A stretch of DNA of 64,000 nt from Lactobacillus sp. UCMA15818. Its GTDB lineage: Bacteria > Bacillota > Bacilli > Lactobacillales > Lactobacillaceae. This document shows, in pieces, positions 16,073 to 25,095 of the stretch; the first letter of the stretch is position 1, and every line of letters starts with the position of its first letter. The DNA lies in assembly GCF_030400225.1 (NCBI RefSeq), contig NZ_VJYB01000006.1, positions 62,001 to 126,000 on the forward strand, written 5' to 3'. The notes below the pieces were generated by a model, which made no database searches, was not told where the DNA came from, and saw nothing but the letters and a program-made list of their open reading frames with translations. The position numbers were made by a program, and so were the translations under genes.

Positions 16073-16966
16073 CTATAGATACTCTGCTCGCCACGGATCG
16101 AGGTCTTTATATAGTTCTGCTTTCCCAATTGCATTAAACAACGCATTTTTATGGTGAACAACCTTTTTAGCTTCAACAATACATACTGGGAATAAATTAT
16201 TTGGATCCCAGCCTTCATCACTACTCAATACTTCACGTGCCTTCTTAAAGAATGCATATTTATAATCCGAAGAAATATTGACTTTAGAAATACCAGTCTT
16301 AACAGCTTCAGCAATTTGCTCATCTGGATTTGACGAACCACCATGCAATACTAACGGATTATTAACAACTGCCATTATATCTTTTAAGATATCAATCCGA
16401 ATTTTCGGAGTCACATCTGAAGGATAAATTCCATGCGCTGTCCCAATTCCAATTGCTAATGTATCCACACCTGTTTCTTCAACAAATTTTTTAGCATCTT
16501 CAGGTTGCGTATAAATACCATTTTGTAAATGCTTTTCTATATGATTACCTGTTTGGCCAATCGTTCCTAACTCTCCTTCAACTGATACTCCAACCAAATG
16601 ACACATATCAACCGTTTTTCTAGTAATAGCTACATTTTCTTCCCAAGTGGCTAGTGAACCGTCAATCATTACTGAACTAAAGCCATTATGAATCGCACGA
16701 GCAACATTATTGATAGTATCACCATGGTCTAGGTGTAAAACAAACGGAACCTTGCTGTTCTTGATTCGTTGTAATACATAAGCGAAAAAGTCATCCTTTG
16801 CATATGCCATTTCAGTGGGGTGAACGGCAATAATTGCAGGAGCATTATCAGCTTCACATTGTTCAACTGCTGATTTTAATAATTCAGCGTTTGAGACATT
16901 ATAAGCACCGACTGCAAAGTGATTTTTTTTAGCAACAGCGAGCATCTGATTCATATTTAATAGCAT
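16073..16966 (-). CDS. Class II ketose-bisphosphate aldolase (second copy)
   Basis: The protein is 297 residues. Zinc ligands and phosphate loops of the FBA/GatY/KbaY family are visible: LHLDHGDT (about residue 80), VEGELGTIGQTG, IGTAHGIYP (His about 181) and VLHGGSS (His about 209), then VNISSDYKYAF. It should split a ketohexose-1,6-bisphosphate-like sugar phosphate. It differs clearly from the aldolase encoded just upstream (its C-terminal stretch WDPNNLFP is absent there), so the pair is not a recent duplication. AAGGAGAT precedes the ATG. Confidence 0.88.
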   Translation of the reverse strand: MLLNMNQMLAVAKKNHFAVGAYNVSNAELLKSAVEQCEADNAPAIIAVHPTEMAYAKDDFFAYVLQRIKNSKVPFVLHLDHGDTINNVARAIHNGFSSVMIDGSLATWEENVAITRKTVDMCHLVGVSVEGELGTIGQTGNHIEKHLQNGIYTQPEDAKKFVEETGVDTLAIGIGTAHGIYPSDVTPKIRIDILKDIMAVVNNPLVLHGGSSNPDEQIAEAVKTGISKVNISSDYKYAFFKKAREVLSSDEGWDPNNLFPVCIVEAKKVVHHKNALFNAIGKAELYKDLDPWRAEYL

Positions 16967-16996
16967 AGTTTATATCTCCTTAGTTTTTATAGTTTA

Positions 16997-17857
16997 TTAT
17001 CTTATTGCGGCTTGGTTAGTTGATCCAGAAATTTCGATATAGCTTTGCACCATCTCCTTAGCTGCAAAAATTGTATTTGTCATTAAATCAACATATTCGC
17101 GGTTGCGTTCATTTTCTTGTTGTTCAAAAATCGAATCAGCTTGGGCTTTCATGACATCAGAACCAACATTCACTTTATTGATGCCAAGCGAGATCGCCTT
17201 TTTGATATTTTTAGTGCCACAACCTGATCCTCCATGTAGCACTAAAGGAATATGGGTTGCTTTCTTTATTTTTTCAATAATACTGAAATCAAATTTTGGA
17301 ACAAAATTTTCAGGCATAATTCCATGGCTTGATCCAAACGAGATAGCTAAAGCGGTTACATTTGTTTCTTGAATAAACTTGATAGCTTTTTCAGGATCTG
17401 TATACATATTAGCTTGTGTAAGCTTTTCCCCAGATACCGTCCCCATATTGCCCATTTCTGCTTCTACACTCACCTTGCACATACTTGCAGCTTTCACTAT
17501 TTCTTTAGTTATTTGTACATTTTTACTATAGCCATATTCTGCAGCATCAATCATTACACTTGAAAAGCCTGCAGCGATACTCTTTAGTACATATTCCTTA
17601 GACTTGCCATGGTCCAAATTTATGGCAACATCAACTTTGGCTGTTTCGGCCATTTTAATGACACTTGGTAAAACATATTCTGCCCTAATATGTTTTTGTA
17701 GATGCTCCATTAACAAATCAATTATAATCGGGGCATTTTTTTCTTCCGCAGCAAGAATCGTTGCATACGCACTTTCTAAGTTAAAGCAATTAATTGCCAG
17801 CACCGCATAATCATTCCTATTAGCCTTATCTAACATGCTCTTCATTGATACATACAT
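16997..17857 (-). CDS. Class II ketose-bisphosphate aldolase (first copy)
   Basis: The protein is 286 residues, same family as its neighbour and nearer the tagatose/fructose-bisphosphate aldolases that accompany PTS operons. Visible are INLDHGKSKEYV, VEAEMGNMGTVSGEK, ISFGSSHGIMP, LVLHGGSGCGTKNI and INKVNVGSDV. The second zinc His is in the SSHG motif. It follows EIIC by 17 bases and precedes the second aldolase by 30, so all three are likely made together. The substrate is the phosphorylated product of the PTS, identity unknown. Confidence 0.88.
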   Translation of the reverse strand: MYVSMKSMLDKANRNDYAVLAINCFNLESAYATILAAEEKNAPIIIDLLMEHLQKHIRAEYVLPSVIKMAETAKVDVAINLDHGKSKEYVLKSIAAGFSSVMIDAAEYGYSKNVQITKEIVKAASMCKVSVEAEMGNMGTVSGEKLTQANMYTDPEKAIKFIQETNVTALAISFGSSHGIMPENFVPKFDFSIIEKIKKATHIPLVLHGGSGCGTKNIKKAISLGINKVNVGSDVMKAQADSIFEQQENERNREYVDLMTNTIFAAKEMVQSYIEISGSTNQAAIR

Positions 17858-17874
17858 TTTCAGGCTCCCTTCCG

Positions 17875-18966
17875 TTAACTAATTTTGATATCATCTAAAT
17901 TAATTTCCTCCTCTTCGTCACTTCTCACAGTACCCCCTTGCTCCTCTGGAACCCTTCTTTTCCAAAGAAATAAAATGACTCCCGTAGCTAAAGAACCAAT
18001 TAGTAGTGCTACCAAGAACAGCACTGGTTTATTCATTGCAGGTACAATGAATAGACCACCCGAAGGTACTGGGCTTTCAACTCCCCAGGACATTGACAAG
18101 CCGCCACCAATTGCAGCACCTATTGAACATGAGGCCACCATGCGAATCAAATCAACTGCTGCCAATGGGATAACACCCTCAGTAATCATGACAATTCCCA
18201 TTGGAAATGCAATCTTTATATTGTCTTCTTCTTCTAAGGTATAAATTTTACGCTTGAAGACCCTAGAAAATACCCAAGAAAGTGAAACCCCAAAAGGAGG
18301 AACCATTGAAGCCAAAATTTTGACTGCTTCAGGTTGTTTAACCCCCTGCAATAACAACCCATCTGCAAATAGAGATGCAACTTTATTAACTGGTCCTCCA
18401 AAGTCAAATGCTGCCATCCCTCCTAAAATAGCACCAAATGCGAAACGTGCTGAACCTTGCATACTATTCAAAAACGAAGTTAATGCGTTAGTTGCCCAGA
18501 CTATCGGTTGCCCCACAATGAAGAACATTACTATCCCCATAACTATTGATGCAAGTAATGGAATAATCATCATTGGAACCAAGCCCTCAGCCCATTTTGG
18601 AACTTTTATATACTTAACTAGAAGTAAAACTACCCAACCTGTTAAGAACCCTCCTAACATTCCACCCAGAAACCCAGCACCAATGTTATAAGAAATAATA
18701 CCGCTTAATAAACCTGGTGCAATCCCCGGTCGATCTGCAATGGAATATGCAATGGCCGCTGAAATGACAGGTGCTAACAGTCCCATTCCCCAAACACCTA
18801 AAGTCGTAAATGTTGAAGCAACAGAATAATTGCCTGTAAATTTCGTAATCACTGAACCACCCATTAAGTTACCAATAGCAATCAATAACCCGGAAGCAAC
18901 CACCAGTGGTAACATATACGAGATAGCCGTCATAGCGTGTTTCCTAAGTTGCATTTTTTTTAACAT
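17875..18966 (-). CDS. PTS system EIIC component, fructose family
   Basis: The protein is 363 residues with about nine membrane helices. Family features include the N-terminal RKHAMTAISYMLPLVVASGLL, the glycine-rich NIGAGFLGGMLGGFLTGW, DFGGPVNKVAS and the VPSGGLF segment near residue 310. It forms the sugar channel through the membrane and works with the separate EIIB and EIIA encoded upstream. AGGAGG is 8 bases before the ATG. The C-terminal tail is acidic and cytoplasmic. Confidence 0.92.
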   Translation of the reverse strand: MLKKMQLRKHAMTAISYMLPLVVASGLLIAIGNLMGGSVITKFTGNYSVASTFTTLGVWGMGLLAPVISAAIAYSIADRPGIAPGLLSGIISYNIGAGFLGGMLGGFLTGWVVLLLVKYIKVPKWAEGLVPMMIIPLLASIVMGIVMFFIVGQPIVWATNALTSFLNSMQGSARFAFGAILGGMAAFDFGGPVNKVASLFADGLLLQGVKQPEAVKILASMVPPFGVSLSWVFSRVFKRKIYTLEEEDNIKIAFPMGIVMITEGVIPLAAVDLIRMVASCSIGAAIGGGLSMSWGVESPVPSGGLFIVPAMNKPVLFLVALLIGSLATGVILFLWKRRVPEEQGGTVRSDEEEEINLDDIKIS

Positions 18967-18992
18967 TTTTACCCGCCTCCTATTTGCAATAT

Positions 18993-19298
18993 TTACAACT
19001 TGTCTATAATAGTTTGGAGCAATTTTTTAGGTGCCTTAATTGCAGTGTTCGTCGGCACTTCTACGACTCTTTTACCGGCAAAACGTTCACTCCCTCCAAT
19101 TTTTATATCAATCACCAAGAGAACAAAATCAGCTTCTTTGATTTGTTCCGCTGTCAATTTGTTTTCTGTACCAATCGTACCTTGAGTCTCCATATGAATT
19201 TCATAGCCTAATTCTTGTGCTGCTTTCATAATTTTTTCGCGCGCAATATACGTATGTGCAATCCCAGATGTGCATGCTGCAATCCCAACAATTTTCAT
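18993..19298 (-). CDS. PTS system EIIB component, fructose family
   Basis: The protein is 101 residues. The phosphocysteine loop IAACTSGIAHTYIARE places the active Cys at residue 9, followed by HMETQGTIGTENKLT, both typical of fructose-type EIIB. It accepts phosphate from the EIIA protein and passes it to the sugar bound in EIIC. It sits four bases after the EIIA gene and has a perfect GGAGGT site. Confidence 0.94.
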   Translation of the reverse strand: MKIVGIAACTSGIAHTYIAREKIMKAAQELGYEIHMETQGTIGTENKLTAEQIKEADFVLLVIDIKIGGSERFAGKRVVEVPTNTAIKAPKKLLQTIIDKL

Positions 19299-19301
19299 AA
19301 C

Positions 19302-19787
19302 TTATACCTCCTTGGTTTTTCTATTTAGTAACTTAATTAATTCTTCCTTATCTTTAATTTCATGAAGTTTTGTAATAAAATTATCATCTGCTAATAAAAT
19401 TGCTACTTTTTGTAATAAGCGGATATGCAGTGTATTAGCATCAGTATCTTTCACCGCAAATAAAATAATTACACTTACCAGTTCATCATCCAAAGACTCC
19501 CACTCTATACCATGCTGGCTAATGCCGATTGCTAAAGAAGTGTTCTTAACAGCTTGGGATTTCCCATGCGGAATTGCAATTCCTTGCCCCAAACCAGTAA
19601 TACCTTCTGACTCCCGAAGCACCACATCATCAATAAAGGCTTGACGATCCGTAACATCTCCTTTAATAACTAATAATTCAGTTAATTCTTCAATGGCCTC
19701 TTTCTTTGTATCCGCTCTCAGATCAACTGAAATTAATTCTGTTGTAATAACATCAGAGATATTAAAATCCACATTTTCATTTTTCAT
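19302..19787 (-). CDS. PTS system EIIA component, fructose/mannitol family
   Basis: The protein is 161 residues with an EIIA type-2 domain over nearly its whole length. The active His is in IAIPHGKSQAV (about residue 74), preceded by RESEGITGLGQG. It takes phosphate from HPr and passes it to EIIB. Its ATG overlaps the regulator's stop (ATGA), so the two are translationally coupled. Confidence 0.93.
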   Translation of the reverse strand: MKNENVDFNISDVITTELISVDLRADTKKEAIEELTELLVIKGDVTDRQAFIDDVVLRESEGITGLGQGIAIPHGKSQAVKNTSLAIGISQHGIEWESLDDELVSVIILFAVKDTDANTLHIRLLQKVAILLADDNFITKLHEIKDKEELIKLLNRKTKEV

Positions 19788-21265
19788 TTATTTTTCAGCT
19801 CCCTAATTAATCTCTCTACATTTTTTTGATCATTTTTATTAAACATAGCACTTACCAATATTGACGGCTTACCAACAACTTCGTTAAGAACAATGGAAGA
19901 AATTATTAAGTCAATTTGCTTATCATAATTTTCGGAGTTTTTCCGATATTGTCTCAATGAAACCACATCTTCTATTTTTAAATTTGGAAAAGCACGATGA
20001 ACTTTTACCTTTAAAAGTTCTGAAGTTCCCACTCCACTTGCACACATGATTAAAACACATAATGATTTAATCTCTTGTTCAACAGCTTTAGCAAAGTAAA
20101 GAGTAATAAATCCAATCTCATCGTCAGATAAAGTTTCTCCAAAATATTGAATGAAAATCTTATTGACAGCGATTTTAACAATCTCAAAAATTTCAGAATA
20201 TTCATTTTTGATATCCGGCAATAATCTATTACTAACAAAAATTTTATTTTTTATACGATTTAACAATGGCTTTATATGATTAATTAATTCTATTTTTAAC
20301 TTAGTAGTGCTGATACTGCCCTTATAATTATCCAAAACTGTCTCAATAATTTGATGAGTTATCTTTTCGACCTCATCCGAATAATTAGGTTCATTCTCGG
20401 AGTTGGAAAAAAGGCGGGATGAAATTAAATACTGCAGTAAATAATATTTTTCTTGATTTGGTAATTCATGGCCTAAATAACTTGAAAAATTATTTATTAA
20501 TTTACTAGAAATTTGGTACAAATAACCATTCGCTTCAATCGTATTTTTTTGACCATTGATATCAAAATCACTATCATCAGAAGAAACCTCAATTCCACTG
20601 CGATATCGATTTATTAAAATACATAAGTGGGAAAAAATATTAATATTGTACGGATAGGGAATTATAGAATTTAACTGTTCTTCAATTGAATGGAATTGTT
20701 CAACCACAAATCTCATGTCATATTTGTTTAATAGTGAAAAATCTTTGTTCAGCAACTCCTCATCAATATCATTTATTCGAGGCACATATCGTAAGAGTGC
20801 TCTCCGAATTGCCAATTCATTACCCATTACTCCCACAAAACGATTTTGTCGAATTATGCTGATTTTATATTTACTCAACTGTGACTTAATAAAAGTTAAA
20901 TCACCATTCATAACCGCTTCACTCACATAAAATTTTTCAAAAAGATAATCCACACTTATTTTTCTTGGTGATTTCATTAACAGCTTCAACAAAATTTCAT
21001 TGCGTCGTTCAACTGGAGAAAAATCACTAATTTGTTTCGTATTAGATTTTTCTTCAAGATACTTATCATAATCTAGACGATATCCCTTTCCTTTTTCGGA
21101 AATAATCAATTTGTTATTATCACAATCTCTGTTAATTTTATCTACATACCGTATTATGGTTCTTTTAGAAATTTTAAGCTTTTTAGCAATGGTTCCAGAA
21201 GACAAGTAATTATCTTGTTGACTTAGAAATTCAAGCAGGGATTGTTTCCTTTCCTCAAAAGTCAT
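19784..21265 (-). CDS. PRD-containing PTS operon regulator (BglG/MtlR-like activator)
   Basis: The protein is 493 residues. The N-terminus has an HTH_11 domain (LSSGTIAKKLKISKRTIIRYVDKI), then a second winged-helix/Mga-like part and two PRD regions with histidines around FSHLCILINRYR and LINHIKPLLNRI. The C-terminus is an EIIB-Bgl-like domain with the cysteine loop IMCASGVGTSE. There is no EIIA domain, unlike full MtlR. It is first in the PTS operon behind a cre site, so it is probably an autoregulated activator controlled by phosphorylation through the PTS. Confidence 0.88.
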   Translation of the reverse strand: MTFEERKQSLLEFLSQQDNYLSSGTIAKKLKISKRTIIRYVDKINRDCDNNKLIISEKGKGYRLDYDKYLEEKSNTKQISDFSPVERRNEILLKLLMKSPRKISVDYLFEKFYVSEAVMNGDLTFIKSQLSKYKISIIRQNRFVGVMGNELAIRRALLRYVPRINDIDEELLNKDFSLLNKYDMRFVVEQFHSIEEQLNSIIPYPYNINIFSHLCILINRYRSGIEVSSDDSDFDINGQKNTIEANGYLYQISSKLINNFSSYLGHELPNQEKYYLLQYLISSRLFSNSENEPNYSDEVEKITHQIIETVLDNYKGSISTTKLKIELINHIKPLLNRIKNKIFVSNRLLPDIKNEYSEIFEIVKIAVNKIFIQYFGETLSDDEIGFITLYFAKAVEQEIKSLCVLIMCASGVGTSELLKVKVHRAFPNLKIEDVVSLRQYRKNSENYDKQIDLIISSIVLNEVVGKPSILVSAMFNKNDQKNVERLIRELKNK

Positions 21266-21309
21266 ATATTCACCTACTTCCTTACAATTATTAGTTTATC
21301 TCATTCCGA

Positions 21310-21323
21310 TGTAAGCGTTATCA
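21310..21323 (-). promoter_or_regulatory. Consensus cre (CcpA site) upstream of the PTS operon
   Basis: TGTAAGCGTTATCA matches TGWAANCGNTNWCA at every fixed position. It is about 45 bases upstream of the regulator's start codon and overlaps a possible -35 (TTACAT, 17 bases before ATAATT on the minus strand), favouring glucose repression. Confidence 0.75.
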
Positions 21324-21519
21324 TAACAATGTCACTAGTACCTGTCACTTTTTACTAATAGCGTTTTTATTGCTCACTAAGATTGCCACAGTAAAACTAT
21401 AGCATGCCCTTTACTATGCGCAATTCTAAACTTATGAAACACATTTATTCGCAATTTATAATTAAGACTAGCTCAAGATTTAACTCGACCCAACCTAATT
21501 TTTATAAGAGTAAAAAAAT

Positions 21520-21564
21520 AGAACTCGAAGCAGTATAGCTTCTAAGTTCTGTATAAAATTATTT
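21520..21564 (-). repeat. 45-bp hairpin repeat, copy 2
   Basis: Identical over about 43 bases to the copy at 2580-2624 and again in the orientation where T's follow the hairpin when read leftward, here beyond the end of the fla/che locus. Confidence 0.65.
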
Positions 21565-21749
21565 ATCCAGCAACAAAAAATTGGCAAATAATCAAAGATT
21601 AATGTACTAAAGTTATTACTCACTAATCCAGAAAACCAAGTATATCTTTAACTGCTGTCCTTGCTTGAAACACTTAACTTGGGTCAATTCCATAGTGTTT
21701 TATTCCAATAATCACACATAAGAAGTGTGCTATAGATCAGAAAAATTTG

Positions 21750-21862
21750 AATACTTTGCTATGAGTAATTCAAAGTTAGATGATGAACTTTAACTTATAG
21801 AACACGTTTACCTGGGATAAAAAAGAAACCAGATCAAAATTTAACTTTTGACCCAATCCCCG
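21750..21862 (-). repeat. Dispersed terminator-type repeat, copy D
   Basis: Read leftward it starts with GGGTCAAAAGTTAAATTTTG and a T-rich stretch, then GGTAAACGTGTTCTATAAG, and ends with TAACTTTGAATTACTCATAG, the first arm of the distal inverted repeat found in copy A. It lies 50 bases after flgL and is the likely end of the fla/che transcript. Confidence 0.75.
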
Positions 21863-21912
21863 TTTCACTATAAATATGACAAATACGATTATTATTTTTA
21901 ACCATCAAAAAA

Positions 21913-22836
21913 CTACTTCATATAGTCCATAACAGATGTCTGCATTACTTTTGTACCCATTGCCAAAGTCGCTTGGTATGTTGCCATTTGGCTAGTATAC
22001 TCAACATATTTCGAAGCAACATCTACATCTTGCTTGTCTGATAAGCTATCTGTCAAATTAGTATTTTCTGTCTCATTACGTGATTGTACAGAGGTTAGCC
22101 GGTTTTCAAGTGCTCCTAACTTAGATCTGACGTTAACAAAATTTTGGCGATAATCTTCGAATTTAGTCATTATGCCATTTGACAAAGAGGTAGTATCACC
22201 ATTATTTAATGCTGTGACTAGATCATTGAAAAATGTTCCCAAATTCTTTGGCTCCGCCGTTGTTCCTGATTCATCTAAAAACTGACTCCCATCAGTTACC
22301 AAGCTAACAGTTGTTCCTTTAGACACCTCACGACTCAAATTATCCGTTGTTCCACTATACTTGATTCCCGTAATATCACCATTGTCATCTTTTTCAACTG
22401 AAAATGGTTGGGTCGTTGTATTTTGCCCTGCAAAAATATATTTACCACCATAATTTGTATTCAGTGAATCAACAATACTTTCAATATTTTGCTGAATTTC
22501 ATCTTTATTTGCTTTAAATTCATCACTATCAGCTGTGCTATTGGCGGAGGACTGAATCAATGTTTTAATTCGCAACATCGCTGTATTAACATCACCTAAG
22601 GCCGAGTCTTGCGTTTTAGTCCATGTCAGTGAATCCGAAATAGTCGATGAATCACTCTCGTTTTGTGAAATCAAGTCCTTCAAATTCATTATTTGCGAAG
22701 CAGCAAGCGGATCATCCGAAGACTTGTTAACCAATTTAGAACTTGATAATTGGCTCATTGTGTTCTGCACCTTATTAGAATTAATAGAAAGATTGGATAA
22801 AAAATCGCTATAGACCATACTGCTAGAAATTCTCAT
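21913..22836 (-). CDS. flgL: Hook-filament junction protein FlgL (HAP3)
   Basis: The protein is 307 residues, joining hook and filament. The N-terminal flagellin-like helix (MRISSSMVYSDFLSNLSINSNKV) and the C-terminal helix (VASKYVEYTSQMATYQATL) are the D0/D1 pieces shared with flagellin. A GTG at 22845 overlaps the flgK stop, but GGAG is better spaced for the ATG at 22836, which gives the standard MRIS start. It is the last gene of the flgM-flgN-flgK-flgL group. Confidence 0.93.
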   Translation of the reverse strand: MRISSSMVYSDFLSNLSINSNKVQNTMSQLSSSKLVNKSSDDPLAASQIMNLKDLISQNESDSSTISDSLTWTKTQDSALGDVNTAMLRIKTLIQSSANSTADSDEFKANKDEIQQNIESIVDSLNTNYGGKYIFAGQNTTTQPFSVEKDDNGDITGIKYSGTTDNLSREVSKGTTVSLVTDGSQFLDESGTTAEPKNLGTFFNDLVTALNNGDTTSLSNGIMTKFEDYRQNFVNVRSKLGALENRLTSVQSRNETENTNLTDSLSDKQDVDVASKYVEYTSQMATYQATLAMGTKVMQTSVMDYMK

Positions 22837-22841
22837 ATTGC

Positions 22842-24353
22842 TCACGCTCCAGTATTATTAATTAAAGTATCCAACATTTCCGAGACAACTGATAACAAAC
22901 GTGCATTTGCCTGAAAACCTTGTTGGTACTTAATAATATTCGACATTTCTTCATTTAATGATACCCCCGAGACAGATGCGTCCTTTTCTTCAAGCTGTGT
23001 TAAGACACTCTGTTGTGCAGTTGCAGTGTTATCGGCTGATTGTTTAGAAATACCATTCTTAGTGACAGTATTATTGAACTCATTTGCAAAAGTCGACCCT
23101 GTTTGACTGCTGGTAAAGCTCATCGAAGTGCTGTCATATGTTGCAAGTTCTGTGTCAGAAACAGGGAAATCGAGTTTTGTGCCTGCTAATGCTGCAATTG
23201 CAGCAGCCTTAGTTCCATCCCCTGATGCAGTCGTCTTACCAGCACTGATACCTGTAACATTATTACTAACATCCGAGCTGAGTGTGATATTTGCTGCATA
23301 GTTATCTCCTGTTCCAAGATTAAAGAACCCTGTAGTACTTGAGGATCCGTTCGTATATACCATATTTGTTGTCTTAGCAATCGTTTCTGCAAAATCATTC
23401 AAATCTTGTAAACGATCCTGAGTTTCCCCGATTGCTGCTTGCAGACCGCCAATGGTTCCTGAAGAAACATTTAGTTTCTGATAATCTGTAGATTCGGCGG
23501 AGTTAGATAGTACGACCGTTCCCACTGCGTATTGGGTATCCGTCGTACCTACATCACTACTATCGCCCCCAACTGCTAACGTTGACCCGCTTGCAGTACT
23601 TGTAGTAACCACACTCAATGTTGACATATTTGTACTGGTCAATACATCTTGCCCATCAAGCTGAACAAACGCACGCCCATAATTATCAGTCGTAGTGGTT
23701 ATATTGGCTAAGCCAGACAAATCCTTTAAGACCGAATCTCTTGTATCCAATAAATCATTAGGAGATTCACCTCTGCTAGACATATTGTAAATTTGCTCGT
23801 TCAAATTCTGCAGCTGTTCGACCTTATTATTGAAATCAAGCACATTCTTATTCACACTTTGGACTGTACTGCTGTTAAGACTACTAATATCATTTGCCAT
23901 ACTATTCAATGTATCTGCAAAAGTGCTAGCATTTTCCGCGACTAACGTTTTAGCAGTATCAGATTCTGGGTTATTGGAAAGCCCTGTCCAGCTGCTTGTC
24001 AGTGTTGATAATTGCGTCAGCAATCCATTATCAGAAGGCTCGTTGAAGACATTCTCCAAATCACCTAAGACATCTGACTTTTCTGTTGCAAATTGGTAAT
24101 TAGAGTTGGCATTGCGAATCTGTCCACGAACAAAATCATCGACAATTCTTTCAACACCTGCTGATTTCACACCTGTACCAAGCGTTCCAACACCTGGAAC
24201 CGTATATGCACTGTTTGTCTCTAGGTCGACTCGTTGACGAGAATATCCATCAGTACTGGTATTCGCGATATTGTGACTGCTCGTCTGCAGTGCAACCTGA
24301 TTTGCACTTAATCCGCTCGTTGCATTATTTAATGTTCCAAACAACCCTGCCAT
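22842..24353 (-). CDS. flgK: Hook-associated protein FlgK (HAP1)
   Basis: The protein is 503 residues. The N-terminus (LFGTLNNATSGLSANQVALQTSSHNIANTSTDGYSRQRV) has the rod/hook motif ANTxTxGYSRQ, and the C-terminus (SGVSLNEEMSNIIKYQQGFQANARLL) is typical. The middle is Ser/Thr/Gly-rich, as in surface-exposed HAP1 domains. It lies between flgN, which encodes its likely export chaperone, and flgL. Confidence 0.94.
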   Translation of the reverse strand: MAGLFGTLNNATSGLSANQVALQTSSHNIANTSTDGYSRQRVDLETNSAYTVPGVGTLGTGVKSAGVERIVDDFVRGQIRNANSNYQFATEKSDVLGDLENVFNEPSDNGLLTQLSTLTSSWTGLSNNPESDTAKTLVAENASTFADTLNSMANDISSLNSSTVQSVNKNVLDFNNKVEQLQNLNEQIYNMSSRGESPNDLLDTRDSVLKDLSGLANITTTTDNYGRAFVQLDGQDVLTSTNMSTLSVVTTSTASGSTLAVGGDSSDVGTTDTQYAVGTVVLSNSAESTDYQKLNVSSGTIGGLQAAIGETQDRLQDLNDFAETIAKTTNMVYTNGSSSTTGFFNLGTGDNYAANITLSSDVSNNVTGISAGKTTASGDGTKAAAIAALAGTKLDFPVSDTELATYDSTSMSFTSSQTGSTFANEFNNTVTKNGISKQSADNTATAQQSVLTQLEEKDASVSGVSLNEEMSNIIKYQQGFQANARLLSVVSEMLDTLINNTGA

Positions 24354-24365
24354 TTTTATTACCTC

Positions 24366-24725
24366 TCAAATTTCTTCATCAACAAAGTTAGTACGCGGCT
24401 GTGCATATACTTGCGCGCCTTTCGAATACGTACCAGCCGGACTGCTAAGATTTTTTTTAACGGCCGTCATCAGCATCTCTTGATAACCAATTGCCTGTCT
24501 TGTAAGCAGCATGTTCTCCTCCTGCTGCGTCTTAATTACAGTAATCAATTCGCGTACCTTTTCAGAAATATTTCCTTGATAACCTTCTAAGACCTTCACA
24601 AAGACTTCTTTTTCTGGCAGCAGATTTGTGAGACTCTCTCCGTCATCTTTAATTAGATAGTCCTTTTCTTTTTTTAACAGCTTAACAAAGTTTCCTAAAT
24701 GCCGCTCAAATTCTTTTGTTTGCAT
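24366..24725 (-). CDS. flgN: FlgN-like flagellar export chaperone
   Basis: The protein is 119 residues, almost wholly helical, of FlgN/YvyG size and in the conserved place between flgM and flgK. Short marks are KEKDYLIKDDGESLTNLLPEKE and IKTQQEENMLLTRQAIGYQEML. FlgN keeps FlgK and FlgL soluble before export. Sequence conservation in this family is low, so position carries much of the call. Confidence 0.8.
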   Translation of the reverse strand: MQTKEFERHLGNFVKLLKKEKDYLIKDDGESLTNLLPEKEVFVKVLEGYQGNISEKVRELITVIKTQQEENMLLTRQAIGYQEMLMTAVKKNLSSPAGTYSKGAQVYAQPRTNFVDEEI

Positions 24726-24726
24726 A

Positions 24727-25029
24727 CTAATCTTCCTTTTGCATGTCCACTTGCGCCATCATCCGTTTAGCAATATCATCTGCCGAAATCTTGTAATTCC
24801 CACTATTGATTGCACTCTTGAGACTTGCAACTTTCTTCAAGTCAATCTCAGGTTCAACCTGACCTTGCATTATCTGCTGTGCCCGCTCTGATAATTCAAC
24901 ACTTGTTGATTCTTCAGTTGAGTTCTTATTAGTTTGATTTTTACTTGCGGCTAACTGTGTATTTTTCGTGAACTTAGCAGCTTGATCGCCATATATATTA
25001 TTGGTTCCTTGATAGCCTTCTATCTTCAA
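24727..25029 (-). CDS. flgM: Anti-sigma-D factor FlgM
   Basis: The product is 100 residues. The N-terminus MKIEGYQGTNNIYG matches the Gram-positive FlgM start, and the C-terminal half holds the sigma-binding helices (VELSERAQQIMQG, DLKKVASLKSAINSGNY). The frame opens at a TTG at 25038, but AAGGAG abuts that codon. The next TTG (25029) has 8-base spacing and yields the family N-terminus. It is first behind an internal terminator and a sigma-D-type promoter, so FlgM is made under the factor it inhibits. Confidence 0.88.
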   Translation of the reverse strand: MKIEGYQGTNNIYGDQAAKFTKNTQLAASKNQTNKNSTEESTSVELSERAQQIMQGQVEPEIDLKKVASLKSAINSGNYKISADDIAKRMMAQVDMQKED

Positions 25030-25068
25030 AATACCCAACTCCTTCCATAAAAAAGTATCATATATTTA

Positions 25069-25095
25069 ATATCGGCACAACAAAAAAAAGTTAAA
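25069..25095 (-). promoter_or_regulatory. Sigma-D-type promoter for flgM-flgN-flgK-flgL
   Basis: GCCGATAT (25069-25076, minus strand) equals the sigma-D -10 consensus. TTAA lies 14 bases upstream of it (or TTTA with 15), a weaker match to the TAAA -35. About 40 bases separate it from the flgM start. Confidence 0.7.

Larger units (their letters stand above)
21266..21912. other. 647-bp intergenic region between the PTS and fla/che loci
   Basis: It holds the PTS control region with a consensus cre, the second copy of the 45-bp hairpin repeat (21521-21563), and copy D of the terminator-type repeat downstream of flgL. I see no convincing gene or RNA in it. Confidence 0.65.

Noticed and set aside
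17885-18691. Two plus-strand frames opposite EIIC
   Set aside because: Antisense of a well-supported membrane protein, with no start signals.
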